64,000 bases of DNA from Candidatus Enterovibrio escicola (lineage in GTDB: Bacteria; Pseudomonadota; Gammaproteobacteria; Enterobacterales; Vibrionaceae), in NCBI RefSeq assembly GCF_002464935.1, contig NZ_NBYY01000028.1:1-64000 (forward strand). Reading direction: 5' to 3'. Positions 1 through 10,019 of the stretch are shown one piece after another. Each line of letters begins with the position of its first letter. The first letter of the stretch is position 1. The position numbers and the translations under genes were made by a program. Under the pieces are notes generated by a model. It did not search any database. It was not told where the DNA came from and worked only from the letters and a program-made list of their open reading frames with translations.

Positions 1-117
1 CCGTTACATATCCGCAAATGGTCGTGTCCTGAATGCTCTAGTGAGCTAGACCGCGACCTAAATGCGGCACTAAATATAAAAGCTGTCGGGCAGACAGTGT
101 TAGCCTGTGGAGCGTAA
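1..117 (+). pseudogene. tnpB: TnpB (IS200/IS605 family OrfB) C-terminal end, cut by window edge
   Basis: The first 38 codons read in frame to a TAA at 115-117. They contain the CPEC half of the TnpB zinc ribbon followed by the LDRDLNAALNIK block and the QTVLACGA tail typical of IS1341/IS605-type TnpB proteins. TnpB is an RNA-guided nuclease carried by these elements and related to the ancestor of Cas12. Only the C-terminal end is visible, so whether the rest is intact upstream cannot be judged. The DR pair of the conserved RDLNAA motif, part of the RuvC III site, is present. Confidence 0.88.
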
Positions 118-200
118 GTAAGACTTTAGATCCTCTCGGATTTAAAGCTATACGCTGTGAAACAGGAATCCCCTTCCTTTAGGTGGGGGAGGATGTCAAA
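118..200 (+). ncRNA. IS200/IS605 right end; candidate omega-RNA (reRNA) scaffold tail
   Basis: Directly after the tnpB stop lies the structured right end of the element. A hairpin is formed by CCCC at 170-173 with CC at 176-177 against GG at 182-183 and GGGG near 185-188. It is followed by GGATGTCAA at about 191-199, the usual end of such elements. In characterised TnpB systems the 3' part of the gene plus this right end is transcribed as the guide RNA, and the flanking DNA just past the end acts as the guide. The assignment rests on position and the hairpin; transcription is inferred. Confidence 0.45.
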
Positions 201-276
201 TTCAGACTTTGACAAACATTATTAAACGCGATTTTTTATTTCGAGTAATATCAAATAAACGATGCTTTAATCAGTA

Positions 277-777
277 TTACTTGCAGGTAACTCTGTTCTC
301 TCGTATAACTTTCTTTTCTATACGACGTCGGCGAAAAAAGGCTCTAAGCTGTTCCCCACAAGCCTCTTTCATCACACCACTCTGATAAGTAACATGGTGG
401 TTGACGCTGTCATAACGCAACAGGTTTATAATGCTACCCTCCACTCCCCTCTTTGTATCAGACGCACCAAAAATAACTTTACTAACTCTGCTGTGTACCA
501 TAGCGTATGCGCACATTGGACATGGTTCCAATGTGACATATAACACAGTATCGTGCAGACGATAGTTCTGTAGTATTTTCCCAGCTTGACGAAGTGCAAT
601 CATTTCCGCATGTGCTGTCGCATCGTGCTGTCCAACCAAACGATTCCATCCTTCACTGATTACAACGCCATCGTGCACCACAACAGCACCAACAGGTACC
701 TCACCTTCAGCCTCCGCATTTGCAGCGAGCTCAATGGCGCGCTGCATAAATTGATGATCAATCTCGATTTGTGTCAC
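277..777 (-). CDS. tadA: tRNA-specific adenosine deaminase TadA
   Basis: The 166-residue product has the usual length of bacterial TadA, which deaminates A34 to inosine in tRNA-Arg(ACG) so that it can read three codons. The zinc site is complete: HAE at residues 56-58 supplies the zinc-binding His and catalytic Glu, and PCPMC at 85-89 supplies the two zinc-binding Cys. The basic C-terminal tail (FFRRRRIEKK) fits tRNA binding. The gene is essential in most bacteria and is intact here. In other gamma-proteobacteria tadA lies beside mltF and purL; here it is separated from them by about 19.5 kb of other genes and IS debris, which suggests rearrangement. Confidence 0.97.
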   Translation of the reverse strand: MTQIEIDHQFMQRAIELAANAEAEGEVPVGAVVVHDGVVISEGWNRLVGQHDATAHAEMIALRQAGKILQNYRLHDTVLYVTLEPCPMCAYAMVHSRVSKVIFGASDTKRGVEGSIINLLRYDSVNHHVTYQSGVMKEACGEQLRAFFRRRRIEKKVIRENRVTCK

Positions 778-1039
778 TTTTAACCAACTTATTTATAAGC
801 GTCCAATTTATACTGCAGAGTATATTTCAGTGTAAAATTAGACAATGTTTAAGTGAGGAACATTATTAACATTTTAGTCTGAAGCTTAAGTTGTTGTAAA
901 TTCCCGTGTAGAAACAGTTTTTAGACCAACTTCTCCATATCTTGGTAGTTATTAAGACTTTGAACTGTATAAAAACTTCTTGTTTATGCTGATTAATTTT
1001 AATAGCCCTGAATGTAAATCTGAAGTACGATTATTTCTA

Positions 1040-2440
1040 ATAAAGCTACTAATGTTATTTCTTCATCCGTGACTATTCTCAAGTATGTTCCTTTCTTTGC
1101 GTACTGTCTCAAAAGCCCATTTTAATTTTCTATTTGATCCTATTACAAGGAAGTGTAGGAAAAGTAAATTTCAATATCCAAAGCTTTTGCTCTATTTAGG
1201 ATGTATTTCTTAGTTAACCAAAGACTGTCATTGATGATAAATCGTTTTTCAAACATAAGACGATCCAAAAGCTTCATCACCTTTGATTTTATGTTTTGCC
1301 GTGTATTCGTGATGAGACTAACCCATTTTTCGTCGAATGTTTCTTCAAAGTAGCTAGACATATACCCCTGATCTCCATAAAGTGATCCTCAGAGATTATC
1401 TGGACGTGCCATGCACTGGTTTTCTGACATCAATATTGGCTGTTGTTACCTTTACCGAAATGATACCGCCTTGCTAGTTGAGCATAAGTGAAGTTTAAAG
1501 CCATATAACCATCCTATCGTCCCTAAACCTTGTTTAGCTACCCTCTCAAATAAGCGATGCCGTGGAATACGTAAGTTATGACAGACATGTAGCTTGGTTG
1601 AACCAACTAACTCGGTGCGAGTAAGTTGGGCTTGGCGGTGAAACAGATAAGAACAAAGGGAAATCAGAGCAATTTATATCAATTTATGCATTTGCGTATA
1701 GCTGACCAAATCAGGAAATTCACCTGTTAGGTGAAGGTAGATATATTGTATGTAATACCTTTTAAAATTACAAAATCCAGATTGATGAAAAGATACAATG
1801 ATCGTTATTACTTCACTGATTGAAAGGCGAGAAGATTTATCTCTTGTTTTTACACCCAGAATCTGATTTTTTTCCAAAGTAGGAAGGAAAACCTGATAGG
1901 AATTGTCGATTTCGGTGAAAAAACAGTCTAATTTATTCATGATAACGTCCTTATGCGACTGATCATTTGATTGAAACGATTAGATCGCAACTTGAGCCTT
2001 TAGTTCATTTCGTATGTGCAGCTCAGGTTAATTAACAAATAGTTTCCGACTCTCTACAATCAACGGTATTTCATCGATTGATGTTGTATCTTAATAGCGG
2101 GTAATTTTTCGCGTCAACCTTCTAGATATCGCTGATGTTTCTGCTTTAAGTGACGATAGACAGCTTGTCTCCTTACCGTTTATTGGCTGCAACAAAACAA
2201 CAATCCCACTTACGGATGACGGGAATCCCTAGATTAGTTAGTCTGTGCTATATCTGTTTGGGACACCAATCGTTCTTGATCAACAGATGAATAAAATCTC
2301 TTTGGTCTGTGGTATTTTTTTGATTACGCTTATTCATCGATAGATGTTAAGCAACTTTAGGGCAATAAGCACCTCCATTACTGTACCTTTTCAGCTCTCG
2401 ATAAACGGAGGAACGATGGTACTTAATTGTCTATTTCCCT
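1040..2440 (-). pseudogene. IS30-family transposase remnant (lineage B), split by IS982
   Basis: Read on the minus strand, 2420-2034 gives a helix-turn-helix region (HRSSVYRE) and NDWCPKQ, matching the N-terminal half of IS30 transposases but with several stops. The C-terminal piece (KALDIEIYF, then LLRQY and VTDEEI) lies at 1198-1040. An IS982 copy sits between them and the middle, including the first catalytic Asp region, is missing. This is a dead element. Related fragments occur near 36.5, 50.7 and 58.6 kb. Confidence 0.7.
1199..2033 (-). mobile_element. IS982-family element, divergent lineage, decayed
   Basis: The minus strand encodes the IS982 transposase start at 1940 (MNKLDCFF) with the RLSISEVITIIVSFHQSGF block, and a C-terminal part at 1361-1199 (KSKVMKLLDRL, KRFII). 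The middle carries frameshifts. The left-hand transposase-start end finishes with GCAGCTCAGGTT at 2033, the standard end of this family; the opposite end is lost where it meets IS30 sequence. LTGEFPDLVS links it to the copy at 34.7 kb and separates it from the more common copies. Confidence 0.75.
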
Positions 2441-2443
2441 CCA

Positions 2444-3445
2444 TCATCTGAAATGCACAGATGTTATGTCTGAAGCCGCCATTAAATACTCTAAAAAAAC
2501 ATCGTTAGGAGAGCGATACCTAGGACTTGCTCTATCACGTGTATTTAGGATGTGTTTTATCTTGGCAAATTTCTCATTACTAACCTCGTTGACGTCAGTT
2601 CCCTTGGATAAAAATTGCCTTATCAGATTATTGATATTTTAATTTAGTCCTCGATTACTTGACCGATAAGGGTTGGAGAAATAGAAATCAGAGGTTGTAA
2701 TTTCAGCAACCTATTCATGATCTTCGAACACTGTAACGTTATCTGACGTGATGGTTCTGAAGTTATGGAAGGTGGGATTCACAATATCAATAAACGTTTC
2801 CACCCCTGTATCCGTCTTCTTATTAGGTATGTTTCTAATGCAGCAGAGTTTATTGCTTTTATCCACCAAGGTAAGTAGAAAAGATTTATGACCTGTTCCG
2901 AGGACTGTGTCAATTTTAAAATAACCAAACTCGGTCTTTTCATCTGGAATATCAGACCATTTCTCAATGCCAACTAAGTTAGTTGTCTTTATTTTATCGC
3001 CACCGCTCATCTTGATCTGTCAGTTTCTTCATGATGGGGAAGATCCTTGTATAGTACCCTGACATTACCCATGTCATACGATATATATCGGTCAAGCGTG
3101 CTTTTACTGAGTATCATATCGTGCTTTATAGTCAGTTCACCACTAATCACATTTGGTGATGTATGCCTGCTGAGGCGTTCATGAATGAACGCCTTCGTAC
3201 TTTCTGAAATACAGCTAAAAACCAGCCAATTCGTAGTGTTGGAACGGGTTGCTTTAGCATGTTCTGATGCAAGTCTATGCTAGTATACGCTTTGAAAACT
3301 GTCTTGGATATGGCACTTTATTTCTTGACTAATCGTGGAGTGATCACAGGCAAGTGTTCAGTCAATCTATCTAAAGGAATTACCTTTAGCCAATCGTTTC
3401 TCATATATAAAATTGGTCATTGTCATTTAACTGTTTATGAGCCAT
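2444..3445 (-). pseudogene. IS30-family transposase pseudogene (lineage A)
   Basis: The minus strand starts at an ATG (3445) with MAHKQLNDNDQFYI and EKRLAKGNSFR, then DHSTISQEIK, the N-terminal helix-turn-helix of IS30 transposases. Further on, 3010-2711 gives EFGYFKIDTVLG and SFLLTLVDKSNKL, and the C-terminus at 2640-2444 gives NNLIRQFLSKGTD and SPRYRSPNDVFLEYL. There are stops after the first 14 codons and more frame breaks later, so it is inactive. The untranslated end extends to about 3560. A truncated relative lies next to purC at 17.5 kb. Confidence 0.75.
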
Positions 3446-3704
3446 GTAGATCTCGAAGCCAAAAGAGGACGCGTAGAGTGTACTTTAATTTGGCTAACTT
3501 TCCGCTAGGTTGTGCATTTTACCTGACGGAGGGTATACTTATTCTTCACGTTTACTGGGTATAGAACTTTGGATGCAGGAAGGCTATGACCAAAGCTAAT
3601 ACTTCATTTTCAGCTTTCCGAAAACGAGCTGTGTTATCATGTAAAACTCATAAAAATTCGTGAATAATTAGCAAGATTTTTACACTTAGATTTGCATGAT
3701 GTAA

Positions 3705-5264
3705 TCATATCTGATAAGTGTATGGCGCATTAATACCTAATGGTATATTCAGAGCCCAGTATGCCAACAGGAACATCGTCCAGCCGATGAACATCGAAAT
3801 TGAATACGGTAACATCATTGAAGCTAACGTACCGATCCCCGTACTCTTCACGTAGCGTTGACAATAAACCACCACCAGCGGAAAGAACACCATCAATGGG
3901 GAAATGATATTGGATACAGAATCACCTATGCGGTATGCCGCTTGAGACAGTTCAGGTGCAATACCCAATCCCATTAATATTGGCACTAGAATTGGACCCA
4001 TCAATGCCCATTTTGCAGATGCAGAGCCAATCAGCAGGTTAACGGTCGCCGTCAGTAGGATCATACAAACGATGGTCAGTTGACTTGGCATATTTATTTC
4101 TTTTAGAAACGCCGACCCTTCTAGAGCCAAAAATGTACCAATATTAGACTGGCTGAACGCGGCTAGGAATTGCGCGCAGAAGAACGACATGACCAAGTAT
4201 GGACTCATGGCGGACATGCTATGATTCATCGCTTTGATGATGTCGTTTTGATTCTTGAAGGTACCTGCCACTCGGCCATATACCACACCGGAAATCATGA
4301 ACATGATAAAAATAAGCGGAACGATGGACTTCATCAGTGGTGCAGAATGGACTATCAATGAACCCGATGGGGAACGCAATGCGGAAGCTTCAGGAATAGA
4401 CAAGAGAATCAACAGTAAAATACCAGCTAGCATTGAAAATGCTGCACGGTTAAATGCTTTATTTTCAAGTTCAGAGTAGCTACCCATATCTTGGTTGCTT
4501 TCAGCATTTACATCAATTGAGAGTCTTTTCAGACGTGGCTCGATTATTCTTTCAGTAACATACCAAACAATACCCACAATAATAATTGAAGATAACCCAG
4601 TAAAATAAAGGTTAGACAGTGGATTAACCAAGTATTCTTTGTCGAGTACTTGTGCCGAAGATTGAGTAAAGCCCGCTAGTAGGGGATCGACGGCAGAAGG
4701 GATGAAGTTCGCAGAGAAACCACCGGAAACACCTGCAAACGCGGCAACGATACCTGCCAACGGGTGACGTCCGGCAGCGTGAAAGAGAATGCCACCTAGT
4801 GGAATGATCAACACATATCCCGCATCAGCCGCAGTGTGAGAAATAATAGCCACTAAAACCAGTGCTGGTGTCAGCAACTTTTTAGGTGTGACATTTAGCA
4901 TTTTTTTGAGGCCTGTGGTAATAAAACCAGAGGCCTCAGCTACACCGACACCCAGCATTGCCACCAACACAATACCGATTGGGGCAAAACTAGTAAACGT
5001 GGTAACCATGTTGGTAAGTGAACCTGCCAAGGCGTGACCAGTAAGCAAGTTCTTAATCTCTACGGTTGTGCCTGTTACAGGGTGTATCAAGCCAAAATTA
5101 AACTGAGAAAGGAATGCAGACAGAATCCAGATAATTAACAATCCGTAAAAAAACAATAGAGCCGGATCAGGGATTTTGTTTCCTACGCGCTCAACTGAGT
5201 TAAGAAACTTGTCCATAACACTTCTTGATGCACACAGATTATTGTTCGTAGCATGATTACTCAT
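3705..5264 (-). CDS. abgT: AbgT-family transporter (p-aminobenzoyl-glutamate transporter-like)
   Basis: A polytopic inner-membrane protein of 519 residues with about a dozen hydrophobic segments, matching the length of AbgT-family carriers. AbgT imports p-aminobenzoyl-glutamate, a folate breakdown product; some family members export sulfonamides. Visible landmarks are the N-terminal ERVGNKIPDPALLFFYG, the internal SHTAADAGYVLIIPLGG and GVSGGFSANFIPSAVDPLLAG segments, and the second-repeat counterpart IGSASAKWALMGPILVPI. The ATG at 5264 is preferred over one four codons upstream because GGAG lies seven bases before it. No partner enzyme genes (abgA, abgB) are nearby. Both flanks are IS debris and the gene shows no sign of damage. 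Substrate is inferred from family only. Confidence 0.92.
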   Translation of the reverse strand: MSNHATNNNLCASRSVMDKFLNSVERVGNKIPDPALLFFYGLLIIWILSAFLSQFNFGLIHPVTGTTVEIKNLLTGHALAGSLTNMVTTFTSFAPIGIVLVAMLGVGVAEASGFITTGLKKMLNVTPKKLLTPALVLVAIISHTAADAGYVLIIPLGGILFHAAGRHPLAGIVAAFAGVSGGFSANFIPSAVDPLLAGFTQSSAQVLDKEYLVNPLSNLYFTGLSSIIIVGIVWYVTERIIEPRLKRLSIDVNAESNQDMGSYSELENKAFNRAAFSMLAGILLLILLSIPEASALRSPSGSLIVHSAPLMKSIVPLIFIMFMISGVVYGRVAGTFKNQNDIIKAMNHSMSAMSPYLVMSFFCAQFLAAFSQSNIGTFLALEGSAFLKEINMPSQLTIVCMILLTATVNLLIGSASAKWALMGPILVPILMGLGIAPELSQAAYRIGDSVSNIISPLMVFFPLVVVYCQRYVKSTGIGTLASMMLPYSISMFIGWTMFLLAYWALNIPLGINAPYTYQI

Positions 5265-5736
5265 GTAAAGCTCCACGATTAGAGGTGTATATTTACTTCT
5301 TCAATGAAAAACCAAGGAATAGATTGAAACAACACGATTTTCAAAAAAAACAGTATTAGATACACTAGTAATCCCGATAATTCCAGTAGAAACACCATAT
5401 ACAGGAAAATGAATGGGGCACAATATCATGAATACACAGCAACGGGTAATTATTCAAATAGGAATTTTACGTTAGTCTAAAAGCTTTAGTATCAAATAAT
5501 GTCCCATATACAAATCGGTGCGATATCGAGGAAACGAGCTAGTTCGTGTTTAGACCCTCGTTGATAAACAATAAAAAAGCACATATACCCAGATAACTTT
5601 AAAATGCTTGATTTCAGAGGTTATCAGGGCGTTTAATTCAAAGTAAATCCGCATAGGAATAATTAGTTTATTGCACATGTAGTTACCAACGACATGTGCG
5701 CGCTATATGAATCCTAGTAGGTCAAGTTTACTAAGG
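5265..5736. other. Non-coding stretch upstream of the AbgT-family gene
   Basis: No open frame with recognisable content is visible on either strand. The region is AT-rich and presumably holds the transporter promoter near 5280-5420. A short inverted motif (ACATGTAGTTACCAACGACATGT, 5675-5698) is present but has no assignable role. Confidence 0.4.
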
Positions 5737-5850
5737 TCATGCCTTGTGTTATCCCTTTCTGATGGAGCTGATTACCCTTATAAAGGGATTTCTTGATTAT
5801 GACATCAGGACATCTTACTGAAACCTGTATCTTCAAGTTATTTAAGCACA
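5737..5850 (-). repeat. Fragment of the 255-bp inverted-repeat element family
   Basis: The minus strand begins AACTTGAAGATACAGGTTTC and continues through TGATGTCATAATCAAG to CTCCATCAGAAAGGGATAACAC. It aligns in order with the copies at 9.35, 14.3, 53.4 and 59.3 kb. Only one end is retained. Confidence 0.6.
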
Positions 5851-5895
5851 GGTGACGTAGACAACTTTTGTTTAATATGTTTTAACGTCACGAGG

Positions 5896-6938
5896 CGTTG
5901 TTGATTAAATCTGGCCTCTAATGCATTAGAGACAAGTTTTTTTACAGTCTCAATTTGTTTGCTGGCGAACGGTCATATCGAGTCTTATAACTTTGTTTAT
6001 CGCTTTCACATTTACCAACGCTTCACTAACTTAAGCATTGTAATCACGAAGAGTAGGTTGAGGATTTAATAATTGTTTATAGCGAAACATTACTGTCTCT
6101 ACTAATACGCATTTATTATAACCCCCGTCCTTTTTTACTCCGCCAATTTATCTTTTTCTAATACCTTTACAGCTTCATTTTTAGAATGTTATTCCTCCCA
6201 GTATCCAGTGTTGATTCGAGGTGGAATACTGGGTGTTATTCCTTTATTTTTCAGTACGTGGTGACATGCTTTTGTATCATAGGCTCCATCAGCACTGACT
6301 TGCTGTATTTTTCGTTGTCATGGGTTAATCAATGTAGGTACAACCTTATTGTCACCCACAGAAACTGTGCTAACTTCTGCAGCAATAACCTCATGATGAG
6401 ACACATTAACGGTAAAATGAAGTTTGAGCCAGATAGCCGCTTTTTCTTACCGCATTTACGCGTTTTTCATTCACCTTCGCCGTATACCTTTAGGCCTGTG
6501 ACATCAATAAGGACATGGGCGACAGCTCCTCGACTAGGCAAACGGTACTTAACTTTTATGCTCTTTGAATGCTTACTAATGCAAGTGTATGTAGGGGATC
6601 TCAGTGAGAGATTCATCAACGTAAAAATCGAATTGAGAAAGTCTTTTAACCCACGAAGTGGGAGCTTAGAAATACCTTTCACCATCAGTGCCGTTTCAAT
6701 CGAGGATTTAAAAATATAAATTCACGGCCACGATGACCGTGATGCTTTAGACAATACTCTGCCTTAATGGCAGTGGTGTTTATCCAAAAAGGGACTGAGC
6801 TACGGTTTACTAATGCTTGATTATATTATTTCCAGTTGCTAATTTTATGCTTGGCTTTTTACATCATCACCTCCCGCTTAATTCCATGAGGATCTGATCG
6901 TAAAAATGGAGATTAGTTCAGATATTTTAGAAACAACG
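5896..6938 (-). mobile_element. IS5-family (IS903 group) element, full length but decayed
   Basis: The ends are CGTTGTTGATTAAATC at 5896 and AAACAACG at 6938, inverted relative to each other. The 1043-bp length fits IS903-type elements. The minus strand carries transposase segments such as KLPLRGLKDFLNS, KVKYRLPSRGAVAHVLIDVTG and LKVYGEGEW, broken by stops and frameshifts. No target duplication is visible; the right side abuts truncated IS982 sequence. Confidence 0.85.
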
Positions 6939-7626
6939 CCGTGTTACCTCCTTCGTTTACGAGTTCCCGCTCCAATGAACTAGAAATATAACCTTTATCT
7001 CCGTATAAATACCCCCAAAGCTCGGCAATCATTTCCGGTACAGGTTTTCTATCATCCATGTTTGACGTCATCACTTTGACTGAGATAATGCTACCTTTAT
7101 CATTGATCATAAGGTATGATTTGAAGCCGTAGAATCATCCCATCATTCCTTTTCCTCGCTTCGCAGTACCTTTAAAAACCTAATTTCTGAGAATGCGTAG
7201 GTTATAACAAACCTGTAGCTTGGACGAATCAACGAAAACAATCCCCGTCGGCCTTGCCTGACGGTGAGTGAGGTAAGAGCAAAGCGAACCAGAACACCTT
7301 GCATGAGCTTGAGCATTCACGTGTAGCTAACTCATTCAGGAAATTCGTTGGTGAAGTAGAGGCAAACAAAGTGGATGTAATAGGTTTTGAAGTCTCGATA
7401 CCCCGATTAATGAAAATCTATTACTATAGTCATCATTTCGCTAACGGAGAAGCGAGAAGGCTTGTTTCTTTTTTTGATACCGAAAGAAATTAGGTGTTTT
7501 CCCATGCAGGGAGGAAAGTCTAGTAGAAGTCATCAACATTGAGGAAAACAGCGTCTAAGTTATTCATGACCAAGTCTTTATGCAAGGAATAGTTTTCTTC
7601 AAACGATCAGATTGCGACTTGGGATA
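6939..7626 (-). mobile_element. IS982-family remnant, both ends damaged
   Basis: The minus strand shows the middle of an IS982 transposase (INDKGSIISVKV, DDRKPVPEM, GDKGYISSSLE) and, near 7550-7320, a degraded N-terminal part. The C-terminal end is lost at the junction with IS5 and the outer inverted repeat at 7626 is no longer recognisable. Confidence 0.75.
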
Positions 7627-8205
7627 TATTCAGCACCTACAACCGTTTATTTGGTGTAAGATAGGAAAAACCGAACACAGTTCTTTATTCATGTTGGATG
7701 AATAACTCATGACAACTCTGTTGTGCTAGGAGATTTCGCACACATCACATTAAAAGGTATTAAGAACGGTTAGACATAGCGTATTCCCGTGCTTAAATAT
7801 TCCGAAGACATTGTGTGTCAACGTATAAGAAAGAGGTGTACATATGCTTTTAGAAGGGTTTTCTAGCGTAAACTTACAAGAAACTTGGATACCATGAAGA
7901 AGTCGTTAGGTGATGCAGGTAACTTCGAGTTTATACCTAACGTGATGCTCCTCACGGTTAACAATACGGGATACTCCTAGGTAAATATCCCTCTAATTTC
8001 TGAGGTTCGGTTACTCAACTCCAGTAGCCAGATTATAGCTAAACGTTAAGTATATACATATACTTGGATTTTAATTGATCAGTTAGTTGATACGGTTAGT
8101 TTACCAGAAAACTTAGTAAACAATGGGCCTAATGTTCCAGAGTTGTTAGTGTGTATTCATGTCACAATGATGTTTTACATCACAAAAGAACAAATAGGAA
8201 ACTAA
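7627..8205. other. Unassigned stretch upstream of perM
   Basis: No convincing gene is present. Short open stretches occur but lack start signals and recognisable protein motifs. A ribosome-binding AGGAAAC at 8195-8201 belongs to perM. The region may be a completely eroded gene; nothing in it supports a specific identity. Confidence 0.35.
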
Positions 8206-9282
8206 ATGCTACAGATACTTAACCGTTGGTATAAAAGACGGTGTTTTGATCCACACGCGGTCAGTTTGGTTGCTCTGCTTGTTGTGGGTTTCATTGTCAT
8301 TTACTTTTTCGGTCATCTTATAGCACCACTGTTGGTTGCAATCGTACTCGCCTATTTGCTTGAATGGCCAGTATCTAAATTGGTGTCGATCGGCATGCCA
8401 CGTCTTATGTCAGTGATTATGGTATTAACATTGTTCGTTGGTTTAATGCTCATGGCTTGTTTTGGTTTAATACCGACGATTTGGACCCAGATTGTCAATT
8501 TGGTGGCGGATATGCCCACCATGTTCAGCAACTTTCAGAATTTCGTATCTCACTTGCCTGAAACACATCCAGATCTGATTCATCCCTATATGGTTAATTC
8601 ATTCATCGATACTGTACAAAACCGTGTTCTAGGTTTGGGAGCAACCGCAGTAAAAGGATCTTTATCGTCATTGATTAGCCTTGCTGCCTTAGCGGTTTAT
8701 CTGATTATTGTTCCATTACTGGTCTTTTTCTTGTTAAAAGATAAACAAGAAATGTTGAGAATATTTGGTGTTGTGCTGCCACGTAACCGTCGCTTGACCA
8801 ATAAAGTTGCGAGCGAAATGAATCAGCAAATATCGAATTACATTCGAGGTAAAGTAACTGAAATTATCATTGTTGGTGTGACTAGCTACATTACATTTTC
8901 CTTGCTAGATTTAAGGTATACAGCGTTGCTGAGTGTCGCGACAGGATTGTCAGTACTTATCCCGTATATAGGTGCAGCAGCAGTGACCTTTCCCATATTT
9001 ATGGTAGCACTTTTCCAATGGGGTATCAGCCCAGCATTGGGTTACCTCATGCTTTCTTACGGTATTATTCAAACCTTAGACGGAAATGTCCTAGTGCCAG
9101 TTCTTTTCTCTGAAGCTGTGAACCTTCATCCTGTTGCAATCATTGTTTCAGTACTAGTCTTTGGTGGTTTGTGGGGCTTCTGGGGTGTATTTTTTGCAAT
9201 TCCGCTGGCAACCTTGGTTAAAGCCGTATGGAATGCGTTAACTATAAGTGATGCAGATGAAGATCCTACCGAAAAATTGTAG
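8206..9282 (+). CDS. perM: AI-2E family transporter, PerM
   Basis: The 358-residue product is a membrane protein of the AI-2E (PerM/TqsA) family. It has a hydrophobic pair near residues 20-50, a periplasmic or cytoplasmic amphipathic region around 95-150 (PTMFSNFQNFVSHLPE), and a C-terminal half with family signatures LLVFFLLKDK, LIPYIGAAAVTFP and LDGNVLVPVLFSEAVNLHPVAII. The function of PerM is not firmly established; relatives export autoinducer-2 or act in sodium/proton exchange. The start has an AGGAAAC site seven bases upstream. In Vibrio relatives it lies near bcp, dapA and bepA; here the neighbours have been scattered by IS activity. Confidence 0.93.
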   Translation: MLQILNRWYKRRCFDPHAVSLVALLVVGFIVIYFFGHLIAPLLVAIVLAYLLEWPVSKLVSIGMPRLMSVIMVLTLFVGLMLMACFGLIPTIWTQIVNLVADMPTMFSNFQNFVSHLPETHPDLIHPYMVNSFIDTVQNRVLGLGATAVKGSLSSLISLAALAVYLIIVPLLVFFLLKDKQEMLRIFGVVLPRNRRLTNKVASEMNQQISNYIRGKVTEIIIVGVTSYITFSLLDLRYTALLSVATGLSVLIPYIGAAAVTFPIFMVALFQWGISPALGYLMLSYGIIQTLDGNVLVPVLFSEAVNLHPVAIIVSVLVFGGLWGFWGVFFAIPLATLVKAVWNALTISDADEDPTEKL

Positions 9283-9339
9283 TAGGTTAAAAAACAACAG
9301 TTGTCCTAAACGTTAAGTTTTAAATATTGAGTTTACTAA

Positions 9340-9450
9340 CGCATGCTAGGTGTTATCATTTTCTTATAAAACTCACTACATATTATAGATGTACGCCTTG
9401 ATCATCACATCAATAAGAATTAGCTGAAACCTTTATATTGCACATAGGCC
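9340..9450 (-). repeat. Fragment of the 255-bp inverted-repeat element family
   Basis: The minus strand reads AAAGGTTTCAGCTAATTC, then TGATGTGATGATCAAGGCG and TGTAGTGAG, collinear with the better preserved copies at 53.4 and 59.3 kb. Outer ends are eroded. Confidence 0.5.
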
Positions 9451-9528
9451 TTCTACGGTAGAGTCTTACAGATTGCTACGTGTTTTCCATTGTAAACCTT
9501 GATGCCATCCCTTTACTCGCCGTTAGTT

Positions 9529-9726
9529 AACTTGAGCTGCGCATAAGAAATGAACTAAATGATAAAGTCGCGATCTGATCGTTTGAAAAAACTATTGATT
9601 GCATCAGGACTTTGGCATTAATAACTTAGACGGTATTTTCGTCGGTGTTGACGACTTCTTCCAGACTTTCCACCCTGCATGGGAAAAACACCTAATTTTT
9701 CTGGTGTTAAACAAAGAAATAAACCT
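9529..9726 (+). mobile_element. IS982 left end fused to yffB
   Basis: It starts with AACTTGAGCTGCGCATAAG, the transposase-start end of the IS982 family, and runs through the first roughly 35 codons (NNLDGIFVGVDDFFQTF, then a frameshifted GKTPNFSGVKQRNKP). Homology stops at about 9726, where the reading frame passes directly into yffB. Confidence 0.85.
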
Positions 9727-9996
9727 TACACATTTCATGATCATCGTAAAGATGGTATTGACCAAAACACGCTCAATAAATTCGTAAATGTACTTGGTTG
9801 GGAGGTATTGATGAATAAACACAGGGCAACGTTCCGCGTCTTGTCTGAAGAGCAAAAAGACAACCTTGACGAAATCAACGCTATCGTTATGATGTTGGCA
9901 CATCCAACAATGATTAAACGTCCTATACTAAAACATGAAGGTGGTTATTACCTAGGATTCAACAAACTGAAATATAATACTATTTTAGACTTGTAA
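9727..9996 (+). pseudogene. yffB: ArsC-family reductase YffB, N-terminus lost to IS982
   Basis: From YTFHDHRKDGID the frame reads through LNKFVNVLGWEVLMNK, RVLSEEQKDNLDE and HPTMIKRPILKHEGGYYLGF to a stop at 9994-9996. This matches the C-terminal two-thirds of YffB/ArsC-family proteins, which have a thioredoxin-like fold. The missing first 30 or so residues carry the catalytic Cys (usually in a CDT-K-K-A type motif), so any product would be inactive. The frame is open into the IS982 leader, giving a 105-residue chimeric ORF. As in other Vibrio relatives it sits immediately upstream of dapE (23 bp). Confidence 0.85.
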
Positions 9997-10019
9997 TACA
10001 AAAAGGGAAGTTGAACACA

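Noticed and set aside
3277-3564. 95-codon plus-strand frame
   Set aside because: Antisense to the IS30 N-terminal region, whose minus-strand reading gives the conserved helix-turn-helix.
6186-6719. 177-codon plus-strand frame
   Set aside because: It is antisense to an IS5 transposase; the minus strand carries the recognisable protein motifs.
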